Shown here in pieces: positions 24,814-31,728 of a stretch of 31,824 nucleotides of DNA; within the stretch, counting starts at the first letter, position 1; every line of letters starts with the position of its first letter. A model generated the notes under the pieces. It was not told where the DNA came from and searched no databases. It was given only the letters and a program-made list of their open reading frames with translations. The DNA comes from JAWWPY01 sp964412845 (GTDB lineage Bacteria > Actinomycetota > Actinomycetes > Streptosporangiales > Streptosporangiaceae). The translations under genes and the position numbers were made by a program. Location of the stretch: contig CAYPQM010000077.1 in the NCBI GenBank assembly GCA_964412845.1, forward strand, positions 1-31,824, written 5' to 3'.

Positions 24814-25689
24814 TCACGCCAGCGCCACGCCCACCGCGAGACCGGCATCGGTGCCCAGCAGGTCAGCGGGCCCGTGCCGGTCACCGGTGACCGGCGGGTC
24901 GCCCGGCCCCGGAGCGACCGGGATCCGGTAGCGGAGCCGGAACCGGTCCGCGGCGATGACTATCTCGCCGGCCTCGACGGTGCGCTGCCCGGCACGGTGA
25001 GCGCGCTCGATAAGGAGCACCAGGGCGCCAGCCGGGATCTCCAGGGCGGCGGCCTCGGCCGACAGCGACGGCCGCACCGAGATGTCCTCGACCACCTGGT
25101 CCACCTGGACGCCGATGACCTTCATCCGCTCGATCACCCCCCGTCCCGCGAACGGGCCCTGCTCCGGCAGGGGAACCTGGGTGTGCGCGGTGAGTTCCGC
25201 TGGCTCGTAGCTCGTGGCCATCTGCACCGGGATGCCGTCCGCACTGAGCAGGTACCTGGTCCGGGTGACCAGCACATCGCCGGGCCCCGCCCCCAGCACG
25301 CGCGCGATATTCAGCGGGGCGACGACGCGCTCGGACTGATGTTCCCAGGACAGCCGGGGCGAGTGCTCGCCGCCGTCAGCGCCCGCCGCCGGCCGCCGCG
25401 GGTCCTCGAGCCCGAACGGTGATCCGGGAAAATGCAGCCGGTCGTGCGCGAGATGACTGGCCGCAGGCACCTTGCGGACGTATGAGCCCGACCCGGCCCT
25501 GGCCTCGATGAGGCCCTCGGTGGCCAGGACCTGGAGGGCGTGCTTGGCGGCCGTTTCCCCGACGCCGTACCGGGCGATGATCCCGTTCCTCGACGGCACC
25601 CTGGCGCCGGGCGGCAGCACGCCCGCGCGGATCTGTTCCCGCAGATCCTCAAGAACGCGGAGGTACACCGGATCGGTTGAGGCAGCCAT
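24814..25689 (-). CDS. GntR/HutC-family transcriptional regulator with UTRA domain
   Basis: A 291-residue regulator. An N-terminal winged helix-turn-helix lies at about residues 8-72 (VYLRVLEDLREQIRAG, LPPGARVPSRNGIIARYGVG, ALQVLATEGLIEARAGSGSYV). A C-terminal UTRA effector domain from about residue 115 includes TRTRYLLSADGIPVQMATSY and ISVRPSLSAEAAALEIPAGA. HutC-type regulators bind small ligands such as amino acids, amino sugars or fatty acids. The ATG at 25689 follows GGAGGATCG; an in-frame start 14 codons upstream is less likely. It probably controls itself and the acetyltransferase. The palindrome at 25821-25842 is a candidate operator. Confidence 0.9.
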   Translation of the reverse strand: MAASTDPVYLRVLEDLREQIRAGVLPPGARVPSRNGIIARYGVGETAAKHALQVLATEGLIEARAGSGSYVRKVPAASHLAHDRLHFPGSPFGLEDPRRPAAGADGGEHSPRLSWEHQSERVVAPLNIARVLGAGPGDVLVTRTRYLLSADGIPVQMATSYEPAELTAHTQVPLPEQGPFAGRGVIERMKVIGVQVDQVVEDISVRPSLSAEAAALEIPAGALVLLIERAHRAGQRTVEAGEIVIAADRFRLRYRIPVAPGPGDPPVTGDRHGPADLLGTDAGLAVGVALA

Positions 25690-25820
25690 GGCTCTCGATC
25701 CTCCTGTCGTGACCGCCGCGACGGCGATCACGAGTCCAGCAGGCCAGTCGCCATTGTTGCCGAACCACTGGGAAGCTGTGTCCCAATGAACATCTTGTGA
25801 CCATAGCTTTGCCCGGTGTA

Positions 25821-25842
25821 ATTGACCAGTTACTGGTGCAAT
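25821..25842 (-). promoter_or_regulatory. Palindrome upstream of the GntR gene (candidate operator)
   Basis: The core ACCAGTTACTGGT (25825-25837) has perfect 6-bp arms around one central base. It is extended by ATTG on the left and GCAAT on the right, which match with one extra base. It lies about 130 bp upstream of the GntR ATG. HutC-type regulators often bind short palindromes of this size, so autoregulation is plausible. Confidence 0.45.
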
Positions 25843-25937
25843 CCGTCAGGCGCGATGGTCTTGCTGAGGTGCCGGCCCGGCTAATTTCTTCCTGGCCACG
25901 ATGAGGCCGGGTACCGGCGGCCCTGGCGCCGGGGAGC

Positions 25938-26022
25938 TGTGGACCCCGCTGTGGATGAACCGGTGGACAGGTCCGCTGCCCGGGGGAAAACAACAGGTGT
26001 TTTGTGGATGTCTTGTGGATGA
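25938..26022 (-). other. Array of five DnaA-box-like elements
   Basis: TGTGGACCC (25938), TGTGGATGA (25950), GGTGGACAG (25962, one mismatch), TGTGGATGT (26003) and TGTGGATGA (26014) all lie on the same strand. Start-to-start spacings are 12, 12, 41 and 11, so all fall close to whole helical turns. The DnaA box consensus in high-GC actinomycetes is TTGTCCACA-like (reverse TGTGGACAA). The AT-rich bases directly to the right could serve as an unwinding element. No dnaA, dnaN or rep gene is in the window. Confidence 0.45.
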
Positions 26023-26114
26023 CCAAAAAATCTTGAATTTGCTGCCCGAAACCCCTTGTGCCGCCGTGGGCGGGGGCAGTAAAACTTCTCTCACCACCGA
26101 AAACGACGACCCAC

Positions 26115-26130
26115 CCGGGGGCAACCCCGG
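26115..26130 (+). other. GNRA-loop hairpin CCGGGG-GCAA-CCCCGG
   Basis: Perfect 6-bp GC stem with a GCAA tetraloop, inside the gene-free region. It would form a stable RNA hairpin in either direction, although the GNRA loop exists only in the plus-strand transcript. No function is assigned. Confidence 0.35.
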
Positions 26131-26241
26131 AGGCGGACAGGACCGGGAAACCGCGCCTTCCCGCCGGGGGAGCCCGCGACCGGAGGCTGGTCGGACAGCG
26201 CAAGGACGCCGGGCAATCGGCGGGCCGGTGCTGCGAGATCA

Positions 26242-26278
26242 GTAAGGCCCCTCCATCTCATACATGGAGGGGCCTTAC
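26242..26278 (-). terminator. Strong hairpin terminator after the methyltransferase gene
   Basis: GTAAGGCCCCTCCAT (26242-26256) and ATGGAGGGGCCTTAC (26264-26278) form a perfect 15-bp stem with a 7-base loop, starting one base after the methyltransferase stop codon at 26280-26282. The U-run is poor, as is usual in high-GC actinomycetes. It may work on both strands and isolates the gene-free region. Confidence 0.8.
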
Positions 26279-26279
26279 G

Positions 26280-27113
26280 TTATTCTGCCCGTCTCTTCAC
26301 GGCCTGCAACGTGTATGTGCAGGGAAGTCGCCATGGCCGGTCGGCCAGCCGCCACTCGCCCCCGTCGTCGCGCTCCATCTGGCCGGGCAGCGCCTCCCAG
26401 GGCGCGCTGTCGTGCTCGACCAGGCCGGTCAGGTCCATCCCGGCATCCTGCAGGGCGGTGACGATCTCGCCGAGGCCGTGATTCCACTCGTGCGTCACGT
26501 TATGCGTGAAGATCACGTCGGTCTCGACATAGGTGCCGCCCTCGTCCCAGATGGTGGGCTCGGCACGCTCGAAGTACGGGGCGTCCACGACGAGCAGGCC
26601 GTCCGGCCGTACGTCAGCCAGCGACCACAGCATCGGATGGCCTTCCCGCAGGAACAGCCGCCCGCCCGGCCGCAGCAGCCCGGCCACCACGTCCGCCCAG
26701 CGACGGATGCTCGGCAGCCAGCACAGTGCGCCGATCCCGGTGAACACCAGGTCGAACTGGCCCGCGCCGAGGACCGTGGCGGCGTCGTACACGTCGGCCT
26801 CGACGAATTCCACCCCGGCGCCGATCCGCGCAGCGAGGCGGCGCGCCTCGGCCAGGGCGGCGGCCGAGAAATCCAGCCCGGTCATCGTGGCGCCGAGCCT
26901 GGCCAGCGAAATCGTGTCGGTGCCGATGTGGCATTGCAGGTGGACGCCGCGCACGCCGCTGATATCGCCGAGCAGCGGGCGGTCGAACCGGACCACCTCG
27001 CTGAGGAAGGAGGGATCTTCCGCAAAGCGGGCGACACGGTAATCGGGCGAAGCCGCATGCGCGGGCGCGCGCTCATCCCAGCTGGCCCGGTTCACTGCCC
27101 TGTAGTCCGTCAT
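26280..27113 (-). CDS. Class I SAM-dependent methyltransferase
   Basis: A 277-residue Rossmann-type methyltransferase. Motif I is atypical (HLQCHIGTDT, residues 58-67) followed by MTGLDFS with D81 as the likely ribose-binding acid. Motif II/III regions are VEFVEADVYD, FDLVFTGIGALCWLP and LLRPGGRLFLREGHPM. The N-terminus (TDYRAVNRASWDERAPAHA) is typical of a large actinobacterial small-molecule methyltransferase group. The substrate is unknown. The ATG at 27113 fits that conserved start, although the ribosome site is weak. It lies 71 bp after the TetR gene in the same direction, so co-transcription with the TetR and SDR genes is possible. Confidence 0.87.
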   Translation of the reverse strand: MTDYRAVNRASWDERAPAHAASPDYRVARFAEDPSFLSEVVRFDRPLLGDISGVRGVHLQCHIGTDTISLARLGATMTGLDFSAAALAEARRLAARIGAGVEFVEADVYDAATVLGAGQFDLVFTGIGALCWLPSIRRWADVVAGLLRPGGRLFLREGHPMLWSLADVRPDGLLVVDAPYFERAEPTIWDEGGTYVETDVIFTHNVTHEWNHGLGEIVTALQDAGMDLTGLVEHDSAPWEALPGQMERDDGGEWRLADRPWRLPCTYTLQAVKRRAE

Positions 27114-27184
27114 CACGCCATCGTTCCACGCCCGCCCGGTCACCTGCTGGCGGCAGCCCGCCGGTCCCGCAGGCTGCGACCTGG

Positions 27185-27829
27185 TCAGCGCAGGGCGGCG
27201 CGGCCGGCGACCAGGGCCAGCGTGGCCCGGGACGCGCGCGACGCAGCGGCGGCCACGGATTCCGGCCCGGTGCCGAACGCCCCGTCGAGCAGCAGCGCAG
27301 CATGGCCGTGCGCGGTCGCGGACACCGCCGTGACCAGGTCGTCGATGGCTTCGGGGACACCACCGGTGAGGATCCGCACCGGGGCCATGAACATCTCCTG
27401 GACCGGCTCCGCGGCGCCGCGCAGATCGGGGTACCTGCCCTTGTCGAGGCCCGCGCCGAACAGCACATCGAACAGCGCCGGGTGCCGCGCCGCGAACATC
27501 ACGTAGGCGCCCGCCATCGTAGCCAGCTGCTCCGGGGGCGCGGCGTCCTCGTCCAGTGTCGCGGCCAGCACGGCGGTGAACACCCCGAAGGCCCGGACCG
27601 CCACCGCCGCGAGCAGGTCATCGCGATCGGCGAAGTGCCGGTACGGCGCCGCCACGGTCACCCCGAGGCGGCGGCTCGCCTCGGCCAGCGAGAAGCCGCG
27701 GACGCCACGTTCGGCTATCAGGTCTACCGCCGTGTCCACCAGTGCGGATCTCAGGTCCCCGTGGTGGTAACGGCCCCGGCGGGCAGGGTCGTCAGGCCGG
27801 GCGGATTCCTCAGACGGGGTAGGTGACAC
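27185..27829 (-). CDS. TetR-family transcriptional regulator
   Basis: A 214-residue regulator. The characteristic N-terminus RRGRYHHGDLRSALVDTAVD leads into the helix-turn-helix FSLAEASRRLGVTVAAPYRHFADRDDL (residues 46-72). A ligand-binding C-terminal domain follows, starting around AVRAFGVFTAVL, with the TetR_C motif FAARHPALFDVLFG. The start is GTG at 27829, 20 bases inside the short-chain dehydrogenase gene, so it is translated by coupling. No other in-frame start precedes the HTH. It probably represses itself and the dehydrogenase through the palindrome at 28850-28860. Confidence 0.88.
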   Translation of the reverse strand: MSPTPSEESARPDDPARRGRYHHGDLRSALVDTAVDLIAERGVRGFSLAEASRRLGVTVAAPYRHFADRDDLLAAVAVRAFGVFTAVLAATLDEDAAPPEQLATMAGAYVMFAARHPALFDVLFGAGLDKGRYPDLRGAAEPVQEMFMAPVRILTGGVPEAIDDLVTAVSATAHGHAALLLDGAFGTGPESVAAAASRASRATLALVAGRAALR

Positions 27830-28742
27830 CGGTCAGCCGTTCCGACTCTGCCCACAGCCGGCGCTGCGCGTCCTCATCGCGGGCGCGGGCGTTGGGTTCC
27901 ACCCGCCGCGGATGGCCCTTCATCTCGAGGCGGCCATCCGGGCCGTAGTACTCGCCGCCGCGCGCGGCGGGGTCAGTGGCCGCGCGGAGTGTCGGCAGGG
28001 CCCCCATCCGGGCGCTCTGCGTGAAGGCGGATCCGAGGCGCTGGTTGAGATATTGCACCGGGCCCGGCATGTTGCGGGTCAGTTCCGTGAAGGCCGTGCC
28101 GGGATGCGCGGCCAGCGCCATGGTCGGCGCACCGGCGGCGGCGAGCCTGTGCTGCAACTCGTAGGTGAACATCAGGTTGGCCAGCTTGGACTGCGCGTAC
28201 GCGGTCATCTTGCGGTAGCGGCGCTGCGACTGGAGGTCATCGAAGTTGATCCGGCCAGTCCGGTGCGCGTTGCTGCTCACGGTCACCACGCGCGAGCCGC
28301 CGACCGGCAGCAACCGGTCCAGCAGCAGGCCGGTGAGCGCGAAGTGGCCCAGGTGGTTGGTGCCGAGCTGAAGCTCGAAGCCGTCAGCGGTGACACCGCG
28401 CGGGGGCATCATCAGCCCGGCGTTGTTGATCAGCAGGTCAAGGCGGTCATGGCTGGCCCGGATCTCGTCGGCGGCCTCGCGGACCGACGCGAGCGAGGCC
28501 AGGTCCAGGCGGACAACGGTCACGGCCGGCTGCGCAGCGGTCACGGCGATCCGGCTGGCGGCGTCCTGGCCCTTGGCCACATCCCGGCAGGCGACGACGA
28601 CCGTGGCGCCATGTTCCGCGAGCACCCGGGCGGTATCGAACCCGATCCCGCTGTTGGCGCCGGTGACCACGGCGGTCCGCCCGGCCTGGTCCGGCACGTC
28701 GGCCTCGGCCCACCGCGCGCGCGTGCCGCCGGTCTGGCTCAT
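27810..28742 (-). CDS. Short-chain dehydrogenase/reductase (retinol dehydrogenase / WWOX-like)
   Basis: A 310-residue classical SDR. The cofactor loop is TGANSGIG (27-34), followed by ACRD, which suggests NADP(H) preference. NNAG is at 106-109, the catalytic serine is in VSSNAH (S156/S157), and the active-site pair is Y182 and K186 (YAQSK). The extra C-terminal length and HPGTAFTEL place it near the retinol-dehydrogenase/protochlorophyllide-reductase-like branch; the real substrate is unknown. The ATG at 28742 has the ribosome site GGAAAG eight bases upstream. In-frame starts at 28796 and 28892 lack such a site. First gene of a minus-strand SDR-tetR(-methyltransferase) unit. Confidence 0.9.
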   Translation of the reverse strand: MSQTGGTRARWAEADVPDQAGRTAVVTGANSGIGFDTARVLAEHGATVVVACRDVAKGQDAASRIAVTAAQPAVTVVRLDLASLASVREAADEIRASHDRLDLLINNAGLMMPPRGVTADGFELQLGTNHLGHFALTGLLLDRLLPVGGSRVVTVSSNAHRTGRINFDDLQSQRRYRKMTAYAQSKLANLMFTYELQHRLAAAGAPTMALAAHPGTAFTELTRNMPGPVQYLNQRLGSAFTQSARMGALPTLRAATDPAARGGEYYGPDGRLEMKGHPRRVEPNARARDEDAQRRLWAESERLTGVTYPV

Positions 28743-28849
28743 CGGGTTCTTTCCGGCTGCCGGCCTGCCAGCCTGTGCTGAGATTCCGCGGGTCATCCAG
28801 ACGTCGCCGCCGGTCCCGGTACGGTGATCGTCGGCTATGTCATATCTAT

Positions 28850-28860
28850 TAACAATGTTA
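28850..28860. promoter_or_regulatory. Palindrome TAACAATGTTA, candidate TetR operator
   Basis: Perfect 5-bp arms around one central base, in a strikingly AT-rich island between the divergent SDR and lgt genes, 108 bp upstream of the SDR ATG. TetR regulators normally bind such sites next to the operon they head. It is short, so the assignment is tentative. Confidence 0.45.
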
Positions 28861-28941
28861 GCACCTATAGCTTGTTCGCCAGGAACTGGCATGAATCCGG
28901 CCCGCCACGTACTGCGCCGCCCTGGCGGCTACGCTCGGCCC

Positions 28942-29901
28942 ATGGCTTTGCACATTCCCAGCCCGCCGGTGAACGGGTTCCATATAGGCCCGGCATACGT
29001 CCACTTCTACGGGCTGATGTACGTGATCGGGATCACGGTGGCGATCTTGATCACGCAACGCCGCTGGAAGGCCCAGGGCGGCGACCCGATACTGGTCGGC
29101 GACGTGGCGATCTGGGCCGTGCCCGCGGGGATCATCGGCGGCCGGATCTACTTCGATATCACCACCCCGAAGTACATCCCGCATCACTGGTACGGGGTGC
29201 TCGCGGTCTGGGATGGCGGCCTGGGCATCTGGGGCGGCATCGCGCTGGCGGCCGTGGTCGGCATCTGGCGCGTGCGCAGGTCGGGGGCGGACGCGCCCCG
29301 GTTCATGGATGCGGTCGCCCCGGCCCTGCTGGTGGCGCAGGCGATCGGGCGGGTCGGCAACTACTTCAACCAGGAACTGTTCGGCGGCCCCACCAGCCTG
29401 CCGTGGGGGCTGGAGATCGCGCCGGCCTTCCGGCCGCCCGGCTACGTGCGTTTCACCACGTTCCACCCGACGTTCCTGTACGAGCTGATCTTCAACCTCG
29501 CGCTGGCGGCGGCACTGGTGTGGCTGGGCCATCACCGCACCATCAGGCCGCCCGGCCTGTTCGCCCTCTACGTCACCGGGTACTCGGCGTTCCGGATCTT
29601 CGAGGAGTCGCTGCGGGTCGACCCGTCCGAGCACTTCCTGGGCCTGCGGCTGAATTTCTTCGTGGCCTGCGTGCTGACCGTGATCGGGATCACCTGGTTC
29701 GGCTGGACGCAGCGCCGCGGGCAGCCGCCCGCGGGGATCACGGCCGCCCGGGCCACCGAGCCTTCGTCGGCCGAGCCCGGGCCGCAGCAGCCAGCAACGG
29801 CGGAGGCCGGCCCCGCCGCGGACGATGACCCGGGACACGGGCCTGACCCGGCGCACGAGGCCGGCCCGGCCCACCTGACTGACCCGGCAGATCAGCGCTG
29901 A
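28942..29901 (+). CDS. lgt: Prolipoprotein diacylglyceryl transferase
   Basis: A 319-residue, multi-span inner-membrane enzyme that transfers diacylglycerol to the lipobox cysteine of exported lipoproteins, such as the three binding proteins in this window. The family signature is GRVGNYFNQELFG (from G136, with R137, N140 and E145). Also present are the N-terminal PSPPVNGFHIGPAYVHFYG, WDGGLGIWGG and HPTFLYELIFN. The last 50 or so residues are a hydrophilic Pro/Ala/Asp-rich tail, common in actinobacterial Lgt. The ATG at 28942 gives the usual N-terminus; in-frame starts upstream (28837, 28891) add atypical residues. It is not beside trp genes, the common actinobacterial location, so this may be an additional lgt copy (inference). 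Confidence 0.93.
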   Translation: MALHIPSPPVNGFHIGPAYVHFYGLMYVIGITVAILITQRRWKAQGGDPILVGDVAIWAVPAGIIGGRIYFDITTPKYIPHHWYGVLAVWDGGLGIWGGIALAAVVGIWRVRRSGADAPRFMDAVAPALLVAQAIGRVGNYFNQELFGGPTSLPWGLEIAPAFRPPGYVRFTTFHPTFLYELIFNLALAAALVWLGHHRTIRPPGLFALYVTGYSAFRIFEESLRVDPSEHFLGLRLNFFVACVLTVIGITWFGWTQRRGQPPAGITAARATEPSSAEPGPQQPATAEAGPAADDDPGHGPDPAHEAGPAHLTDPADQR

Positions 29902-29922
29902 CCGGCTAGGTCAGCGCTGATC
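29890..29922 (+). terminator. Hairpin terminator overlapping the lgt stop codon
   Basis: GATCAGCGCTGACC (29890-29903) and GGTCAGCGCTGATC (29909-29922) form a perfect 14-bp stem with a 5-base loop. The last lgt codons and the stop are part of the left arm. It probably ends lgt transcription before the MFS gene. Confidence 0.8.
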
Positions 29923-29977
29923 CTGGCCGCACAGGCTCTGCCCGCCGTCTTACTATCCGGACATTTACGATCAGCAT

Positions 29978-31180
29978 ATGAGCAATGCTGGCACCGGGGA
30001 CAGCCGGCGGTGGCGGGTCCTAGCTGCCGGGCTGGTCGCGATGACCGCGGGCTGCACCTTCCAGTACGGGCTCGCCTACCTCATTCCGTCCCTCCTGCAG
30101 CACGGACTGTCCCTGCGGCAGGCCAGCATCCTGGTGGCCTGCCCGACCGCGGGGCTGCTGCTCACGCTGGTGGCCTGGGGGGCGGCCGCCGACCGGTGGG
30201 GTGAGCGGCTTGTGCTCGGTACCGGGCTCGGGCTGGCCGGCCTGGTGCTCCTGGCCGCGACCCGCGCGCACGGGACGGCTCCGCTCGCGGCCTGCCTCGT
30301 CCTGGCCGGGGCGGCGGGCGCGTCAGTCTACGCGGCGAGCGGGCGGCTCATCCTGGGCTGGTTCGCCGCGCACGAACGGGGCCTGGCGATGGGTATCCGG
30401 CAAAGCGCCCAGCCGCTCGGGGTAGCGGTCGCCGCACTGGCCCTGCCCTCGATCGGGCAGCACGGGCAGCCGGCCGCGCTGACGTTCCTGGGCGGCTTCT
30501 GCGTCACCGCGGCGGCGCTCGTAGCGGTGGCCGTGCGTGACCCGGCCCGGCCTGAGCAGCGCCGCGGCGCACCGGGCCGGTCGCCGTACCACACCCCGGT
30601 GCTGTGGCGGATCCATGCCGCGAGCGCGCTGCTCGTGGTGCCGCAGTTCGCGGTGGGGACGTTCGCCCTCGTCTTCCTGGTCGATCAGCACGGCTGGCAG
30701 GCGCCCGCGGCGGGCCGGCTGCTCGCTGTGGCCCAGGCCTGCGGGGCCGCGGCCCGGCTTGGCGCCGGCTACTGGTCCGACCGGGCCGGCAGCCGGATGC
30801 GGCCGATGCGGATGCTGGCCTTCGGCACCGCCCTGGCCGTGCTGCTGCTGGCGGCCGGGGCCGCCGCGAGGTCACCGCTGGCGGTACCTGCCCTGCTCGC
30901 CGCCGCCGTGGTAGCGGTGAGCACCAACGGGCTCGCCTTCACCGCCGTCGCGGAGTACGCGGGCTCGTCGTGGGCGGGCCGGGCCCTCGGCATCCAGAAC
31001 ACCGGGCAGAATGCGCTCGCGGCGGCCACGCCGCCGGTGCTGGCGGTGGCAATCAGCGTGCTCGGGTACGGGGCCACATTCAGCGCCGTTGCCCTGTTCC
31101 CGCTGGCCGCCGCGGCCTTCGTGCCGGTCAGCGCCGAGCGCCGGGCACCGCAGGCCCCGGCCGCGCCGGCGGCCGGCTGA
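29978..31180 (+). CDS. MFS transporter
   Basis: A 400-residue major facilitator superfamily permease with about 12 hydrophobic segments in two halves. The loop 2-3 motif appears as GAAADRWGERLVLG, and the matching loop in the second half is GYWSDRAGSRMRPM. GIRQSAQPLGVAVAALALPS in the fifth segment is seen in MFS members of the oxalate:formate/CynX-like and related groups. The substrate and direction are unknown. The ATG at 29978 has no clear ribosome site; a -10-like TACTAT lies 21-26 bases upstream. It is independent of lgt because of the terminator between them. Confidence 0.87.
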   Translation: MSNAGTGDSRRWRVLAAGLVAMTAGCTFQYGLAYLIPSLLQHGLSLRQASILVACPTAGLLLTLVAWGAAADRWGERLVLGTGLGLAGLVLLAATRAHGTAPLAACLVLAGAAGASVYAASGRLILGWFAAHERGLAMGIRQSAQPLGVAVAALALPSIGQHGQPAALTFLGGFCVTAAALVAVAVRDPARPEQRRGAPGRSPYHTPVLWRIHAASALLVVPQFAVGTFALVFLVDQHGWQAPAAGRLLAVAQACGAAARLGAGYWSDRAGSRMRPMRMLAFGTALAVLLLAAGAAARSPLAVPALLAAAVVAVSTNGLAFTAVAEYAGSSWAGRALGIQNTGQNALAAATPPVLAVAISVLGYGATFSAVALFPLAAAAFVPVSAERRAPQAPAAPAAG

Positions 31181-31202
31181 CACCGGGGCGGCCGCGGCTC
31201 AT

Positions 31203-31238
31203 TTGCTAAGGCCAGACTTATCAGGTTAACCTGATGAT
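31203..31238 (+). promoter_or_regulatory. MarR promoter with overlapping operator palindrome, apparently leaderless
   Basis: ATCAGGTTAACCTGAT (31220-31235) is a perfect 16-bp palindrome that ends three bases before the marR ATG. A -35-like TTGCTA (31203-31208) and a -10-like TAACCT (31227-31232) are 18 bp apart. The -10 lies inside the palindrome and about seven bases before the A of the ATG, so transcription should start at or next to the ATG. There is no ribosome site. This is the layout of a self-repressed leaderless gene. Confidence 0.65.
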
Positions 31239-31676
31239 ATGGACCAGGAGCCAGATATCGCCCGCGTGGCCGGCGCGCTCCGGCTGAGCATCGGCCTGCT
31301 CGTACGGCGGCTGCGGCAAGCGAAGGCCGATGGTGAGCTCACGTTGCCCGAGAGCTCGGCTCTGGCGCGCCTGGACCGCGGCGGCCCGGCCACATCCGCT
31401 GCGCTGGCCAAGCTCGACCAGATCAGCCCGCAGTCGATGGGCGCGACGCTCGCTGGGCTCGAGGCCCGTGGCCTGGTTGACCGCGGCTCCGACCCGGGGG
31501 ACGGCAGGAGGGTCGTCATGTCGGTTACCGAGGCCGGGCGCCAGGCGCTGCAGGACAGGCGCAACGCGGGGACCGAGCGGCTGGCGCGGGCCCTGGCGAC
31601 CCGGTTCACCCGCCCGGAACTCGATCAGCTGCTGGCGGCCGCACCGCTGATCGAGCGCCTGGCCGAGAGCATCTGA
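31239..31676 (+). CDS. MarR-family transcriptional regulator
   Basis: A 145-residue winged-helix regulator. The recognition region is TSAALAKLDQISPQSMGATLAGLEARGLVDR (about residues 51-82), followed by the wing with the invariant-type DGRRVVMSVTEAG. N- and C-terminal helices suit the MarR dimer. MarR repressors commonly control a neighbouring efflux pump and are released by the pump's substrates. Here a DHA2-type MFS gene starts 52 bp downstream, which fits. The ATG at 31239 is preferred because the operator sits immediately before it. Confidence 0.9.
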   Translation: MDQEPDIARVAGALRLSIGLLVRRLRQAKADGELTLPESSALARLDRGGPATSAALAKLDQISPQSMGATLAGLEARGLVDRGSDPGDGRRVVMSVTEAGRQALQDRRNAGTERLARALATRFTRPELDQLLAAAPLIERLAESI

Positions 31677-31728
31677 TGCCGGCCAGCACGGCGGGGCGGG
31701 CGGTCAGTTGCCCAGCGGGGTAACGGCG

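Larger units (their letters stand above)
25690..26241. other. 552-bp gene-free region with regulatory and DnaA-box-like motifs
   Basis: No convincing gene on either strand; parts are distinctly AT-richer than the rest of the window. From left to right it contains a 42-bp fragment resembling the dehydrogenase remnant at 10281-10322 (25758-25799) and a palindrome (25821-25842). Next come five same-strand TGTGGA elements (25938-26022) with the AT-rich run CCAAAAAATCTTGAATTTG just after (from 26023), and a GNRA-loop hairpin (26115-26130). It lies between divergently unrelated minus-strand genes and carries the promoter of the GntR gene. I recognise no known riboswitch or structured RNA. Confidence 0.7.

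Noticed and set aside
26023..26241. A structured non-coding RNA (RNase P, tmRNA, SRP RNA or riboswitch) in the gene-free region
   Set aside because: I compared it mentally with conserved cores of these RNAs and found no match. Only one small GNRA hairpin stands out.
27153..27177. GCAGCC and GGCTGC arms after the TetR gene as a terminator
   Set aside because: Only 6-bp arms with a 13-base loop in GC-rich sequence; easily due to chance.
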